A model generated the notes under the pieces. It was not told the DNA's origin and ran no database searches. It saw nothing but the letters and a program-made list of their open reading frames with translations. Position numbers and translations under genes: made by a program. Shown one piece after another: positions 11,571 to 23,390 of a stretch of 64,000 nucleotides of DNA (position 1 is its first letter; every line of letters begins with the position of its first letter). Source of the stretch: Dentipellis sp. KUC8613 (lineage: Eukaryota > Basidiomycota > Agaricomycetes > Russulales > Hericiaceae); assembly GCA_002286715.1 (NCBI GenBank), contig NSJX01000001.1, positions 2,257,898 through 2,321,897 of the forward strand. The letters are read 5' to 3'.

Positions 11571-11744
11571 AGCGGTATCTGTGCTGAAGAAACTGTGCGA
11601 GTAAGTAGCGACTGTTGTGGTTCGAGGAGGAGAAGTGGGAAGAGGCTCAAGAGACCAGTACTACCCTCACGCTGCTGACTAAGCTGTAGGCGCGCGTGTC
11701 CGCGGTGAAGGCAGCTTGTAGACGCGTCTTGCGCTCCTGCAACC
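11571..11744. promoter_or_regulatory. Compact divergent promoter UBE2G1 / EMC1
   Basis: Only 174 bp separate the two start codons, so the promoters must overlap or be shared. No TATA box is obvious. Sharing would tie expression of an E2 to that of an ER membrane insertase subunit; that consequence is inference. Confidence 0.6.
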
Positions 11745-14700
11745 ATGCGCTGGCTGCTATCAGCCCTTTTCTTTGTACCCTTGGCCTTGGGTCTACACGA
11801 GTCCGAGGCTGGTGTCGTTGATTGGCACAGAGCTCAGGTTGGTGTGCCGTCATTTGATTCTATCTCCACCGCGCCGTCGTTTCGTACCACTCCTAGAAGA
11901 CCACCGGAGGATGCGCTTCTTCTGACGGCCACGAGCAGCAATGTATTGGCCGCACTTTATGCACGGAACGGATCAATAGGTGTGTTATACCTGCTCCTGG
12001 TCCTTTACTGAACCCTTACACGCGTCGCAGCATGGCGATACATCTACGACGCAACGGATAATGTAGTATCATACCACAAGCATAATGACTGTAGGTTCGT
12101 GACTGCTACCTGCTATATGCGTCTAAACTTGCTTTATTAGTTGTTGTATCTCTGTCTGGGCCAGGAGGCTCTACTCTCCGAACATTTGAATACGCGACCG
12201 GGCACCTCATTGTCGAAAAACACCTCCACCAACTCGAGACAGGCCGACTCTTTGAGCCTGCTGACGTTGGTACATCAGTGGTCTCCCCCGCAGACGAAAC
12301 CTCGGACGTCTTCGTCCTCACGAACGGACGCACGATCCGCCGTGTTGACGGTTCGGGGAAAGGCGCCGTACACTGGACATGGGACTCCCCCGACCAAACG
12401 TACGCATGTTTGACTGCATTCTGGAAATCCTAGCCTCAATGGAACGAATTTAGCTCGCTTGTGATATACTCCAAGCTATTGGCAACACCCACAACGCTTT
12501 ACGCGCTTGGGCTCTCCAAATCCTTCGCTTCGTATACTCTCCACGTCACCTCTATAAACCCTACGACTGGCGAAGTCATATCGAGCGCCGACGTCCATTC
12601 CAGTATTACAGACGGGCCTGACAGCATCGTTGTGCTCCGCGCACATAACTCGCAGGCCACTGCACGCGCCGTCTGGACCGAAGCAGGTGCAATCCACTCG
12701 GTTCTGCTCACTCCGCAGCTCAAGAGCAAGCCGGCCTCCCTGAAGAGCTCGGATGCCGCATTTGCTAAGGTGCTTGATGTTGGAGTGAGCGAGAAGGGTC
12801 TGGTCATAGCACAAAAGGCAAACGGGGCGACAACAGTCGTGAAGTTGGAAGAGAGTGGTGACTTGAAGGCTATCTGGGACTATGTTGATTCGGTGCGTCG
12901 GTTTTTCAAATTCATATACGGCAAATGGTTACATTGCATTGTAGGCGACGTCACAGCACAACGCCGAATCGGTATATACTAGCGGTGTGGATCCGGAAGG
13001 AATACCCTACGTCGCTCGCGTATACTGGTCTCATGCTATGAAAGTAAGACTTCACGAGTTTGCTGCCCTCCATGAGATAGGCTTGAACTAGGATCCGTAT
13101 AGAAAGCCTCTGTACACGTCTACGCTCCGCACCTCGCAGACGGTAAGGGCCTTGTGTCCGGCTACACATTCCCCTTCGACACGAACACCAACGGCATCAT
13201 TGCCCACGTACGTTACTCCTTTTCTTTCCCTGTAATTATGCTTAGCCCCCAAACACAGGCCGCCCTGCACGCAGCCTTCCCCAAACCGTACGACGTCTCG
13301 CCATTCCTCGCGGTCACCACAACCACCGGTGCCGTGCAGTTCTGGTTCATGGACAAGCCCATGTGGACACGCGAGGAAGGCCTCGCGCTTATCGCGGTGG
13401 CCGAGATGGTCGAGCTGCCAGAGCCCGAAACGGGCGCGACGGCGCAGCATGCCGGAGAGACCTTCGTGCAGCGCGTGGAGAGGCAAGTGCGGGATGCTCG
13501 GGTACGCAAACTCCCCCTCTGCGCATCGTCCAGTATTCATTACTCATGTGGCATATACAGGATTTCCCACAATACCTCGTCCACTTCGTCAAGCGCTTCC
13601 TCACAGGCTCGTACGCCTCGGCCTCCGCCGCACCCACCACCTCCACCGTCGCCGCAGCCGCCGAGCGCGACGCCTTCGGATTCCGCAAGATCGTCGTCGC
13701 CGCGGGCGAGCACGGCAAGGTGTACGGCCTCGACGCGAGCAACGGTGCCGTCCTCTGGAGCCGCGTGTACGGGCTCGGGTGGGCCGCGCAGGTCGGCGGA
13801 CGCGTCGTCCCGACGAAGGTGTTCGTCGTGCGCACGGTGGCGGATGCGGATGTGCAGAATGAACACGAGAGCGAGGCCGAGGCCGCGACTCAGAGTGGGA
13901 ATGCGAAGAACCCGCATGTGGTTGTTGTGGCGCAACGGATTGCTAACAATGTACGTTTTACTTGTGCTGTCTGGGGGCTTTGTACTGACATTGGGTGGTG
14001 GCGCCGGTAGGGTCTGGTGGACACGGTGCTGTTCCACATTGACGCCTTGACGGGTGCCGACGTGACGGGCGCGTCGGATGCACGCGACGTGCTCCAGGGC
14101 GTCGATGTCATCTCAGGCCCGCTTCTCGGTGCGTATCTCCTCGAGGGCGAGACGAAGAACGTCGCGCTGCTCGACGAGTTCCGCCAGGTGCGCCATTGTC
14201 TCTAAGCACCCTTCGTTCTCCGTATGACTTACGTTCGCACCCCTCCAGGTCTACCTGTATCCCGACACCCCCGCCTCCGCACGCACCTTCGCCGCCCTGG
14301 CGCCCTCGCTCCACCTGCCGCTGCGCACAGGCACTCCAGGCGCACGCTCACTCACAGGTCACACGTTCGCGCTAGGCGCAGGTCTCGCAGGGCGCGCGCA
14401 AGCACAGGCAGAGTGGACCACAGCGCTGCCCGCCGGCGAGGAAGTCATCGCGCTCGTGCAGCGCCCGGCAGGGCCCGTCGCGTCGCTCGGACGCGTGCTC
14501 GGCAACCGGACAACGCTGTACAAGTATTTGAACGCGAACCTCGTCGGCGTCCTCACGCGCGACGTGACCGCGGGCAAGGAGAGCGGATGCGGAGTGTACG
14601 TGCTGGACGGCGCGAAGGGGAGCGTGGTGTATCATGCCGCGCTGCCGGGCGATGTTGATGCTGAAGGGAAGGCGAGCGGGAAGGGGCGCGGGTGCGCGGT

Positions 14701-15541
14701 GCATGCGGCGTTCGTGGAGAACTGGCTCGTGTATGTGTATTGGGACCCCGAGTGGCGCGCGCAGGGCGCGATGAAGGGGTGGAAGATCGTGTCGGTGGAG
14801 TTTTATGAGGGGAAGGGTGTGGATGATCGGACTGGGAGGTACGTTATTCTTTCGATCTCTGTTCCGTGGAGGGTTATTGATCGGTTGCTGTGTAGTGCGG
14901 ATATGTCGTCGTACTCCCCGCGCAGCCTCGAGTTCATGAAGCTCGAGCAATCGTTCGTGTTCCCGCACGGTATCAGCGCGATGGCGGTCACCCAGACCAA
15001 GTTCGGGGTCTCCGTTAAGGATATCATCGGTGCGCCCTTTCCCCTATACATTCCTGAAATCCGTGCTGAAAAGACTTGTGCAGTCGCAAATGAACTTGGA
15101 CAGATCCAGTCGTTCTCGCGCCGCATGTTAGACCCTCGCCGACCGCTGCGCAAGGTGACTGCGGAGGAGCAGGAGGAGATGCTCGTGCAGTACGACCCAA
15201 TCATCCCTGATGACCCGCGGCGCGTGCTCTCGCATCGCTACAAGGTACAACCTCTCGCCTCCAATCTCGACTCAACTCGAGTACTGATACATACTGTTCA
15301 CTAGGTCGCGAACATCCGCCACATCCTCACCTCCCCCGCGCTCCTCGAGTCGACCTCGCTGATCTTCGCATACGGGCTCGATCTGTTCGGCACGCGCGTC
15401 GCGCCGTCGGGCACGTTCGACGTGCTGAGCGAGGAGTTCAACAAGGCGCAGCTCGTGCTGACCGTGTGTGGGCTCGCCGCCGCGATTATGGTCACGAGGC
15501 CGATGGTGAGCAGGAAGAAGCTGCGCGAAAAGTGGTACTAG
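11745..15541 (+). CDS. EMC1: ER membrane protein complex subunit 1
   Basis: Largest subunit of the EMC insertase, which inserts tail-anchored and multipass proteins into the ER membrane. 1,042 residues from 13 exons: 11745-11979, 12031-12090, 12141-12399, 12454-12892, 12945-13043, 13103-13207, 13259-13501, 13561-13950, 14011-14187, 14249-14838, 14896-15029, 15084-15244, 15305-15541; all phases agree. An N-terminal signal peptide (MRWLLSALFFVPLALGLHES) leads into a lumenal PQQ/WD-like beta-propeller (LLTATSSNVLAALYARNGSI, WRYIYDATDNVVSYHKH). The conserved C-terminal domain contains SYSPRSLEFMKLEQSFVFPH, DPRRPLRKVT, LVQYDPIIP and LLESTSLIFAYGLDLF. One C-terminal membrane helix follows (AQLVLTVCGLAAAIMVT), with the basic tail SRKKLREKWY. 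Length and order fit EMC1. Confidence 0.95.
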
Positions 15542-15891
15542 TGGATGTGGGCGGCGAGGAATAGGCGTATTTATTTATGCTGTGGTGTAGAGGATAGAAT
15601 GTGATTGCATGAAAGAACTCTCTCGCGTCATGGGTACCGTGACCATCGCTTTATGCAGCCTTGCTCAGACGGGAGTACGGAGTTCACGGAGCACCAGCGC
15701 CTCGCCATAGCTCTTCAAAACTTCGACCATGCAAATCGGACAACGCTTTTACGAATGTAATAAGATCATATTAATATTAGCATAGATCATACACATAATT
15801 ATATCCGACATGTGAATGCTGCACAAGTTCGCGTACAGTAGAACAACCACGACACGCGATCGATATATGTTCATTCCCACATACGCAGTCC
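15542..15891. other. Intergenic between convergent EMC1 and J-protein genes
   Basis: 350 bp of shared 3' flank. AT-rich near 15755-15800. No gene seen. Confidence 0.5.
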
Positions 15892-18634
15892 TCAGCGTTT
15901 CTGCGACTGTGAAGGATGGTTGCTAGCATGAAAGCCGTTACCCCGGAACATCCCAATGATTTTTGCATCATATGCTTCCCGTACGACCGGGTCCGACAAG
16001 ATGGTATATGCTTCTAAGACGCGTTTGAAGGTTTCCTCGTTTCCGCCCTGCGGGGAGGCAAGATATCAGTAAACCTCGCTTGAGAGCCGGAATCGACGAA
16101 AAACTATTAAGACGAACCTTGTCGGGGTGGTGCTTCAGAGCCGCCTGTCGATAGGCTTTCTTGATTTCTGCTTCCGTGCATTCTCTCGAAAGACCTGAGT
16201 TCAACGAGTGATCAGCGTATGGCCATTGTGTCCGCACGGTTCAAAGGCGCTGACCTAGGATTTCGTAGTGATCCGTTGGTAGGCCGTCTGAAGGCGTCCC
16301 TGCGGACCTTTGAGCCTCAGCTTCGCGGAGCCGCGACTCCATCAAAGCCTTGAGGGGTCCGGGTGCAGCTTTATCCTTAGCAAGCTTGAATTCCTGAATC
16401 GCCGCTTCATAATTTCCTTCCTGCATATGAAGTAGGCCCCGTATGTAGAAAGGCGCGTAGTTTGATGGATATAACAGCAAGGACGCCTCGATATCGGCCT
16501 TAGCGTCGCCAATTCGTTGGTCCTGGTCATGGCTGGTGTTCAGCAAGTTGACTAAAATCACTTCCGTAGCTACGACGCACCTCGATATAAAATGCCGCCC
16601 TGGTGCATAAGAATTGAGCTCTCACGCGCCCTCCTTTCGCTTCGCTGGAATGTTGGCCAATTTCCTGAGACGAACAGACATTGAACCAGGCACAATACTG
16701 ATCAATAGTTATCTTGTCGACTCACCTCCAAGGCTTTGTCGTATTTCTCGATGGCGGGAGCCCATCTCTTGGCTCGGGCGCAAACATCGCCTTCATTCTT
16801 CAAGTTTTTGATCTTGTTGACGCGAAAAAGAAGACGCGGGATCTTCTGGCTACGAGGATAGGCATGTACGGCGCCTGCGAGTAATTCCAAGGATTCGTCG
16901 AGCTTCCCGACGAGGAACAATACGAGTCCCCGCAATAGCATCACGTCCTCACCTACAGGCGGTTTGGCGGGTTGATGCCTGGCGCCGACGTCAGCAGACA
17001 AAGCGCAATATAGAGAAAGAACGCACTCGATGAAAGCACTGGCCATCTCAAAGTCGCCGCATGCGATGTGCAGTTCGACTGCCCAACATTTCCATTGTGC
17101 CGGAGGCACGCCGCCCTCTGCTAAGACAGCTCGCATGCAATTGTCGCGGGCAGTCCGAGCCAGTTCCCAGTCTCCTCGAGCACGAGCGCCTTCAAAGCAG
17201 TGTATCTGGTCTCGTAACGCCTTCGCCTTCGCACGCAGGGCTTTGGCCATGCCGTTCTCCGGCTCCAAGTCCAGTGCCCGACGAATAAATGCTAAGGCTT
17301 CAATTGGACGGCCACAGGCGTAGCGGCAGCGAGCCGAGAGCACATGCGCCTTGGCGGGCGGATTTCTTTCCTGCAGGTTGATGGCATGCTGGCAATCCGC
17401 CTCCGCGAGAGAATATTGTCTCTGTTCAACAAAGGCTGCTGCACGGTTCGCATAAGCCGTGCTGTCCAACGGCAGTGTTTCTGCCGAAAGTAAGTGCGTC
17501 AGTAAAGAGTACGCATGAAAGTAAGTCGATCTCACCGATGGCTCGAGTGTACCACATAATTGCCTGGTCATAATTCTTGTCCGCGAAACTGACGTGTCCC
17601 TTGGTACTGTATTCATTCGCACGTTGCTTCTTCGCGTCGTAAGCATTGTCAGCAGTCTTTGCCTGTCCCGCAGGAGGCGTCGCGATGGGGCTCTTTCGAA
17701 GGGACTTATTCTTTCCAGGCCCGCCCTTCGCAGTGGCATCCGCTTGAGATGTGTGGCTAGATACAGGCTGCCTGAATACGGTGATGTCACGTCAAAGATC
17801 TTCAAAATGTGTACGTCGGGCTAGAACGCACTGAGCGACTTGTACGGAGAAGCCACACCCGGAGCAATTCATACTTCTTGTCTGGCAATCCCATGACATA
17901 GGGCTCGCACCTGCGCACTTCTATTGGAAACAAGACTAAATATCGGAGCTGCCACAATGTACTGACTCAAACTCACAAAACACTTCCTCTGCGGGCATTT
18001 GGGCGTAATATGACGGCCGTTACAAATTTCACAGTGCTGGATTGAGCCTGATCTACGCTGAGCTACACCAAGTTTCCTGGGTTCCTGGCGCGGGACCTTG
18101 CATTTGCTACAGAGCCGGTCTTGGTTCCCTCTGGGGAAGTTGAGGGGATCCCGGATGCCTATGGAGCAAAAAAGCATAAGAGGAACGCTCGGGAAAGTGA
18201 AAATTAGACGTACCTTCGCCGCATGCAGAGCATAGCATATGTGGGAGGTCCTTGAAATCCATAACGGTTTGTAACGGAGAGCCCTGGTAACAGTGATCGC
18301 AGCAACCTAATTCTCGGAGCAGAAGCTGAGAGAAGTGACGAAGACGAAAGGTCAGTCCTAGAAAGGACGCGTCTCTTATAATGTAGGAGTGCCGGGCCCA
18401 AACACAAGACATGTATTTGCCACAGCGTCATCTGCGACCCGTCCTTTGGTAGAGGTTTGGTTGCATAGATACTGTATGAGGCTCCGAAACCACATCCTCA
18501 CCGATGCTTTGTCCACGTTTGCCAACCCACCTCGCCACGTCACCTCGATCAGTCTTACCTTGCAAAGGGTCAAAGCGCACCTGCCCTGTGCCACCGCAGA
18601 AAGGACCCAAGCACACAGTTTGGAATTGCTGCAT
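15892..18634 (-). CDS. Zinc-ribbon-like / TPR / J-domain co-chaperone (DNAJC7-like)
   Basis: Predicted Hsp70/Hsp90 co-chaperone of about 672 residues. Exons (5' end tentative): 18634-18559, 18357-18214, 18158-17977, 17920-17832, 17771-17536, 17480-17027, 16978-16726, 16664-16581, 16522-16255, 16194-16118, 16047-15892; phases are consistent. The N-terminal ~165 residues carry repeated cysteine pairs: CDHC with CSAC, CSKC with CEIC, CFKC with CSGC, and CLGPFC near the start. TPR repeats follow (YAKKQRANEYSTKG-like helix A at KKQRANEYSTKGHVSFADKN, then AYANRAAAFVEQRQYSLAEA and others). A C-terminal J domain reads DHYEILGLSRECTEAEIKKA with the essential HPDK. TPR plus J is the DNAJC7 layout; I know of no zinc-ribbon N-terminus in that family. 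In-frame codons upstream of 18634 add another CLTC, so an extra first exon is likely. Confidence 0.72.
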
Positions 18635-19080
18635 CGTCGAGTTGCAGGTAAGACATACTTTGCCGACATATCGCTCATCTAGTGAGAGAACATCAACTGA
18701 TCACAATCTTTGTCTTTCCATGACTCGCGAGTAGGAGGTTAAAAAATGGATAAGATCGACGACCGGAGTTTCGCATGTTCTGGAAACTGGAATTGCAAGT
18801 CAGTTTGTCGCCGAAATGACGTCGAGCGTGAGCTGATTTGAAGGGGAGAAAATGTGAGAGGTTCGAAACGAATTTCGTCTGGTCTAAGCTGGTAAGGTGG
18901 CGAAGGTCGGAAGAGTCGGCGCGGATAACTAGACGAAAAGTTTCGCACGGCGTGACCTCTACTTTCTGTCACGTGCCGCATGCGAGCAAGGAATCTCTCG
19001 AGCGCTTCGGCTTGACTCGTGCATCCACCACCTGCGAAGAAGCGTCTTTCACCCGTTTTCGCCCTCGCAAAGGCGAAACT
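18635..19080. promoter_or_regulatory. Divergent promoter region, J-protein / RPC2
   Basis: 446 bp between divergent start codons. It may contain the true first exon of the minus-strand J-protein gene: an acceptor CACTAG ends at about 18681 and is followed in frame by YVGKVCLTC. Confidence 0.5.
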
Positions 19081-22000
19081 ATGGAGAATGTGGAGGATGA
19101 GGAGTGGAATCAGATGAACAAGACCGAATGGCGCGGTCTTGGGCTCACGGACCCCATCAAAAGCGTCGAGGTGCGTTTCCTATATATTCTCAGCTCGGCG
19201 CTCAGCCCCTCCTCAACTCCGCGCGTTGCCACAGGACAAATGGCTGTTGCTACCCGCCTTCTTGAAGGTTAAGGGTCTTGTCAAGCAGCACATTGACTCG
19301 TTCAACTACTTCGTGGACGTCGACATCAAAAACATTCTCAAGGCGAACAACAAGGTCACCTCGGATGTCGACCCGCGCTTCTGGCTGAAGTACACGGACA
19401 TCCATGTTGGGTTTCCTGACCGTACGGATGCGGACGCAATCGACAAGAGCGTTACGCCGCACGAGTGCCGCTTGCGCGACACGACGTATGCCGCGCCTAT
19501 CCTTGTCACGATTCAGTACACCCGCGGGAAGAGCGTCGTGCGCCGTGCAAACGTCAACATCGGGCGCCTACCAATAATGTTGCGCAGTAACAAGTGTGTG
19601 CTGACGGGCCGCTCCGAGTCGCAGCTCGCCAGAATGAGCGAATGCCCCCTCGATCCCGGCGGGTACTTCGTGGTCAAGGGGACAGAGAAGGTCATCTTGG
19701 TCCAGGAGCAGCTCAGCAAGAACCGTATCATCGTCGAGACGGACCCGACGAAGGGGGTCGTACAGGCTTCGTGTACCTCGTGAGTCTCGAATTTCGTATT
19801 TCGACCGCGGTTCTCCTTCGCGCCTGTTGCCGTGCGGTGCTGAGGGGGCTATTCCAGGTCGACGCACGGCGGTCTCAAGTCGAAAACGTATGTTGCCACA
19901 AAAAAGGGCAAAATCTATCTCCGGCATAACTCCATACACGAGGACGTCCCCATTGCGATCGCGCTCAAAGCCCTCGGAATCCAGTCTGACAAAGAGATCC
20001 TTTTGCTTACCGCCGGCAACTCCGAGGCGTACAAGGACGCCTTCGCGCCCAATTTGGAGGATGCCGCCCGACTAGGTATATTCACACGGCACCAGGCTCT
20101 CGAATGGATCGGGAGCCGTGTCAAGGTTAATCGACGGATGATGGGTCCGAGAAGGCCTGCGTGGGAGGAGGCTCTCGAGGCGCTTGCGACCATTGTGCTG
20201 GCGCATGTGCCTGTGGTCGGGATGGACTTGCGCCCCAAGGCCATTTTCGTGGCTACGATGACCCGTCGCGTGCTCATGGCGGTCGACGACGAGAAAATGG
20301 TCGACGATCGCGATTACGTAGGGAACAAGCGGTTGGAATTGTGGGTTTTTCGCTTGCAATCCTGTGCTAGTACCGGGTGTTTGCTAATTTGTAATTCCTC
20401 CATCGCTACCGCAGGGCTGGCCAGCTACTCGCCTTGCTGTTTGAGGATTTGTTCAAAACATTCAACAGCAACCTGAAGTCCTCAATCGACAAGGTGCTTA
20501 AGAAACCGTCGCGAACGAACGAGTTTGACGCGTGGAATACCATGCAGTTCCAGGGCGACCACATCACGGCGGGCTTTGTCCGCGCCATCTCAACGGGGAA
20601 TTGGTCGCTCAAGCGTTTCCGCATGGAGCGTGCGGGCGTAACGCACGTCCTGTCGCGTCTGAGCTTTATCTCCGCGCTCGGCATGATGACTCGTATCTCC
20701 TCCCAGTTCGAAAAGACGCGGAAGGTGAGCGGTCCTCGAGCACTGCAACCTAGTCAATGGGGTATGCTGTGTCCAAGTGATACACCTGAAGGAGAAGCCT
20801 GCGGATTGGTGAAGAACCTGGCTCTCATGACTCACATTACGACAGACGTCGACGAGGAACCTATAATCAAAATTGCTTTCATGCTCGGAGTGGAGGGTAC
20901 GTAACTCGTATTAATAGCTCCGAAGGTTCTTTCTATTCAGGCTGCCCATTCTAGACATCCGCCAGTCCACCGGGACCGAAATTTACGGCCCCAACACCTT
21001 TGTCGTCAATGTCAATGGTACAATTATCGGCCTCACCCGCTTCCCCGCCCGTTTTGTGCACAACTTCCGCCGCCTCAGGCGCGCTGGGCGAGTGAGCGAG
21101 TTTGTCAGCGTCTACATCAATCATCATCACCGCACAGTGAATATCGCCAGTGATGGAGGGCGCATTTGCAGGCCAATGATCATCGTCGAGCGTGGCAGGC
21201 CGATGGTCACGTCAGAGCATGTCCAAGTGCGTAACAGGACCCGCTACACCTTCCCTTGACCTTTCCTAATGCATATGCGCAGCTGCTCAAGCAGAAGTCA
21301 TTAGAGTTTGATGACTTCCTGCGACAAGGCCTCGTGGAATACCTTGATGTCAACGAAGAGAATGATTCGTACATCGCCTTGTACGAACGTGACATCGTTC
21401 CAACTACAACGCACCTTGAAATCGAACCGTTCACCATCCTCGGCGCAGTGGCAGGCCTTATTCCGTACCCGCATCACAATCAGTCGCCCCGCAATACATA
21501 CCAATGCGCCATGGGGAAACAGGCCATCGGGGCTATCGGGTACAATCAATTCAACCGGATCGACACGCTTCTATACCTGTCAGTCTATCCGCAACAGCCC
21601 ATGGTCAAGACCAAGACGATTGAATTAATTGGGTATGACAAGCTGCCTGCAGGCCAGAATGCCACCGTTGCCGTCATGAGTTACTCTGGCTATGATATTG
21701 AAGATGCCCTGATCCTAAACAGGGTGAGTGTATTTTATTTACGCGGTTCCAACATACAGACTGTAAATCCGTTCTGCAGGCGAGCTTGGATAGAGGCTAT
21801 GGAAGGTGTCAAGTGCTGCGTAAAAACGCGACGCTGATTCGTAAATACCCGAATGGAACGTGCGTACGCCCTGGGCCTGAATGCTGCGCGACTGAATACT
21901 GACGCGTATTTATTCGCTAGGTTCGATCGGCTTGCAGACGCGCCTATGGATGAAAATGGGCAAATACAGAAAAAATACGACATCATCCAGATGGACGGGC

Positions 22001-23390
22001 TCGCTGGCGTCGGCGAGCGTGTGGACCCAGGCGACGTCTATATCAATAAGCAGTCGCCCACGAACGCCAACGACAATGCATTCACGGGCCAGGCCGCGTC
22101 CGTTCCGTACAAAAACGCGCCGATGACTTACAAGTCGCCGGTCGCGGGCCACATCGACAAGGTCATGATCTCGGACACCGAGAACGACCAGACGCTCATC
22201 AAGGTGCTGATCCGGCAAACAAGGAGGCCCGAGTTGGGGGACAAGTTCTCGTCGCGGCACGGCCAGAAAGGAGTGTGCGGGCTGATTGTGAACCAGGAAG
22301 ACATGCCATTCAACGATCAGGGAATCGTTCCTGGTGGGTGCAGTTCTCCTGTCGGGCTTGCGTTGGCTGTTTCGCTGATGTGATGCGTTTCGGGTTAGAC
22401 ACTATCATGAATCCGCATGGCTTCCCATCTCGGATGACCGTTGGGAAAATGATTGAACTGCTCGCTGGAAAGGTGCGTGTTTTGGATCCGAGATGCTCTG
22501 CGATGGACGCTCACTATGCGCACTTGGCGTAGGCGGGCGTTTTAGCGGGTAAACTGCAGTATGGCACAGCTTTTGGAGGGTCTAAGGTGTGCTCCACACG
22601 TCCTAGCCGGTTATAGCGTTCTGAGCGGCCGCGTGGGTGCCTTTTCACAGGTCGAAGACATGTCGAGGATCCTGATAGAGAACGGCTTCAGCTATGCCGG
22701 GAAAGATATGCTCACCAGCGGCATCACCGGTGAACCGATGGAGGCATATGTCTACTTTGGCCCGATTTACTATCAGGTACGCGAACCACTGCCTTCGCTG
22801 AATTGTCGAGAGTTTAACCACCGTCCATCATTCATCCGCGTACAGAAACTGAGTAAGTCGTGTCCACGCCGTCTCGTGTGGACGACTGAATGCTGACTGT
22901 CGCGCGCGGCCCCGCAGAGCACATGGTCATGGACAAGATGCATGCCCGAGCAAGGTACGCCCCTCCAGCAGCCTGTTGACGCCGGCGATTGACAAGCCCT
23001 GCTCGCTTAGGGGACCACGTGCCACCCTGACACGGCAGCCCACGGAAGGTCGTTCCAGAGAAGGCGGTCTGCGCCTTGGGGAGATGGAGCGTGACTGCCT
23101 CATTGGCTACGGCGCGACACAGCTGCTTCTCGAGCGCCTCATGATCTCCTCCGATAAGTTCGAGGTCAACGCGTGCCAGGAGTGCGGCCTCCTGGGCTAC
23201 AACGGCTGGTGTCCGTTCTGCAAGAGCTCCAAGAAAATGGCGCAGCTCACGATACCCTATGCTGCGAAGCTGCTCTTCCAAGAAGTATGTTCTCGTGTCG
23301 TCTTGGTATGATGGATGCTCCGCTCATATTGTCCTTCTGCAGCTGATGGCGATGAACGTCGTCCCACGGTTGATCCTGGACGACGCATGA
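19081..23390 (+). CDS. RET1: DNA-directed RNA polymerase III subunit 2
   Basis: Second-largest subunit of RNA polymerase III (RPC2/RPC128), which makes tRNAs and 5S rRNA. 1,141 residues, close to the yeast protein. Fifteen exons: 19081-19170, 19235-19779, 19858-20340, 20415-20896, 20955-21226, 21283-21723, 21780-21859, 21921-22333, 22399-22472, 22533-22586, 22651-22776, 22846-22852, 22918-22954, 23011-23284, 23343-23390. Pol III-type signatures include [37 protein letters not shown] and [16 protein letters not shown]. Core beta-subunit motifs are present: [48 protein letters not shown] and [19 protein letters not shown]-terminal zinc ribbon has CQECG and CPFC. Exon 12 is a 7-nt micro-exon (AAACTGA), needed to join YYQ to [17 protein letters not shown]. 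Confidence 0.96.

Noticed and set aside
17869..18634. Cys-rich region as a separate small zinc-finger gene
   Set aside because: Ending it with the alternative acceptor gives a short odd tail (VRALCHGIARQEV), while the other acceptor reads through in phase into the TPR exons with typical 56- and 60-nt introns. The fused model was preferred, though not proven.
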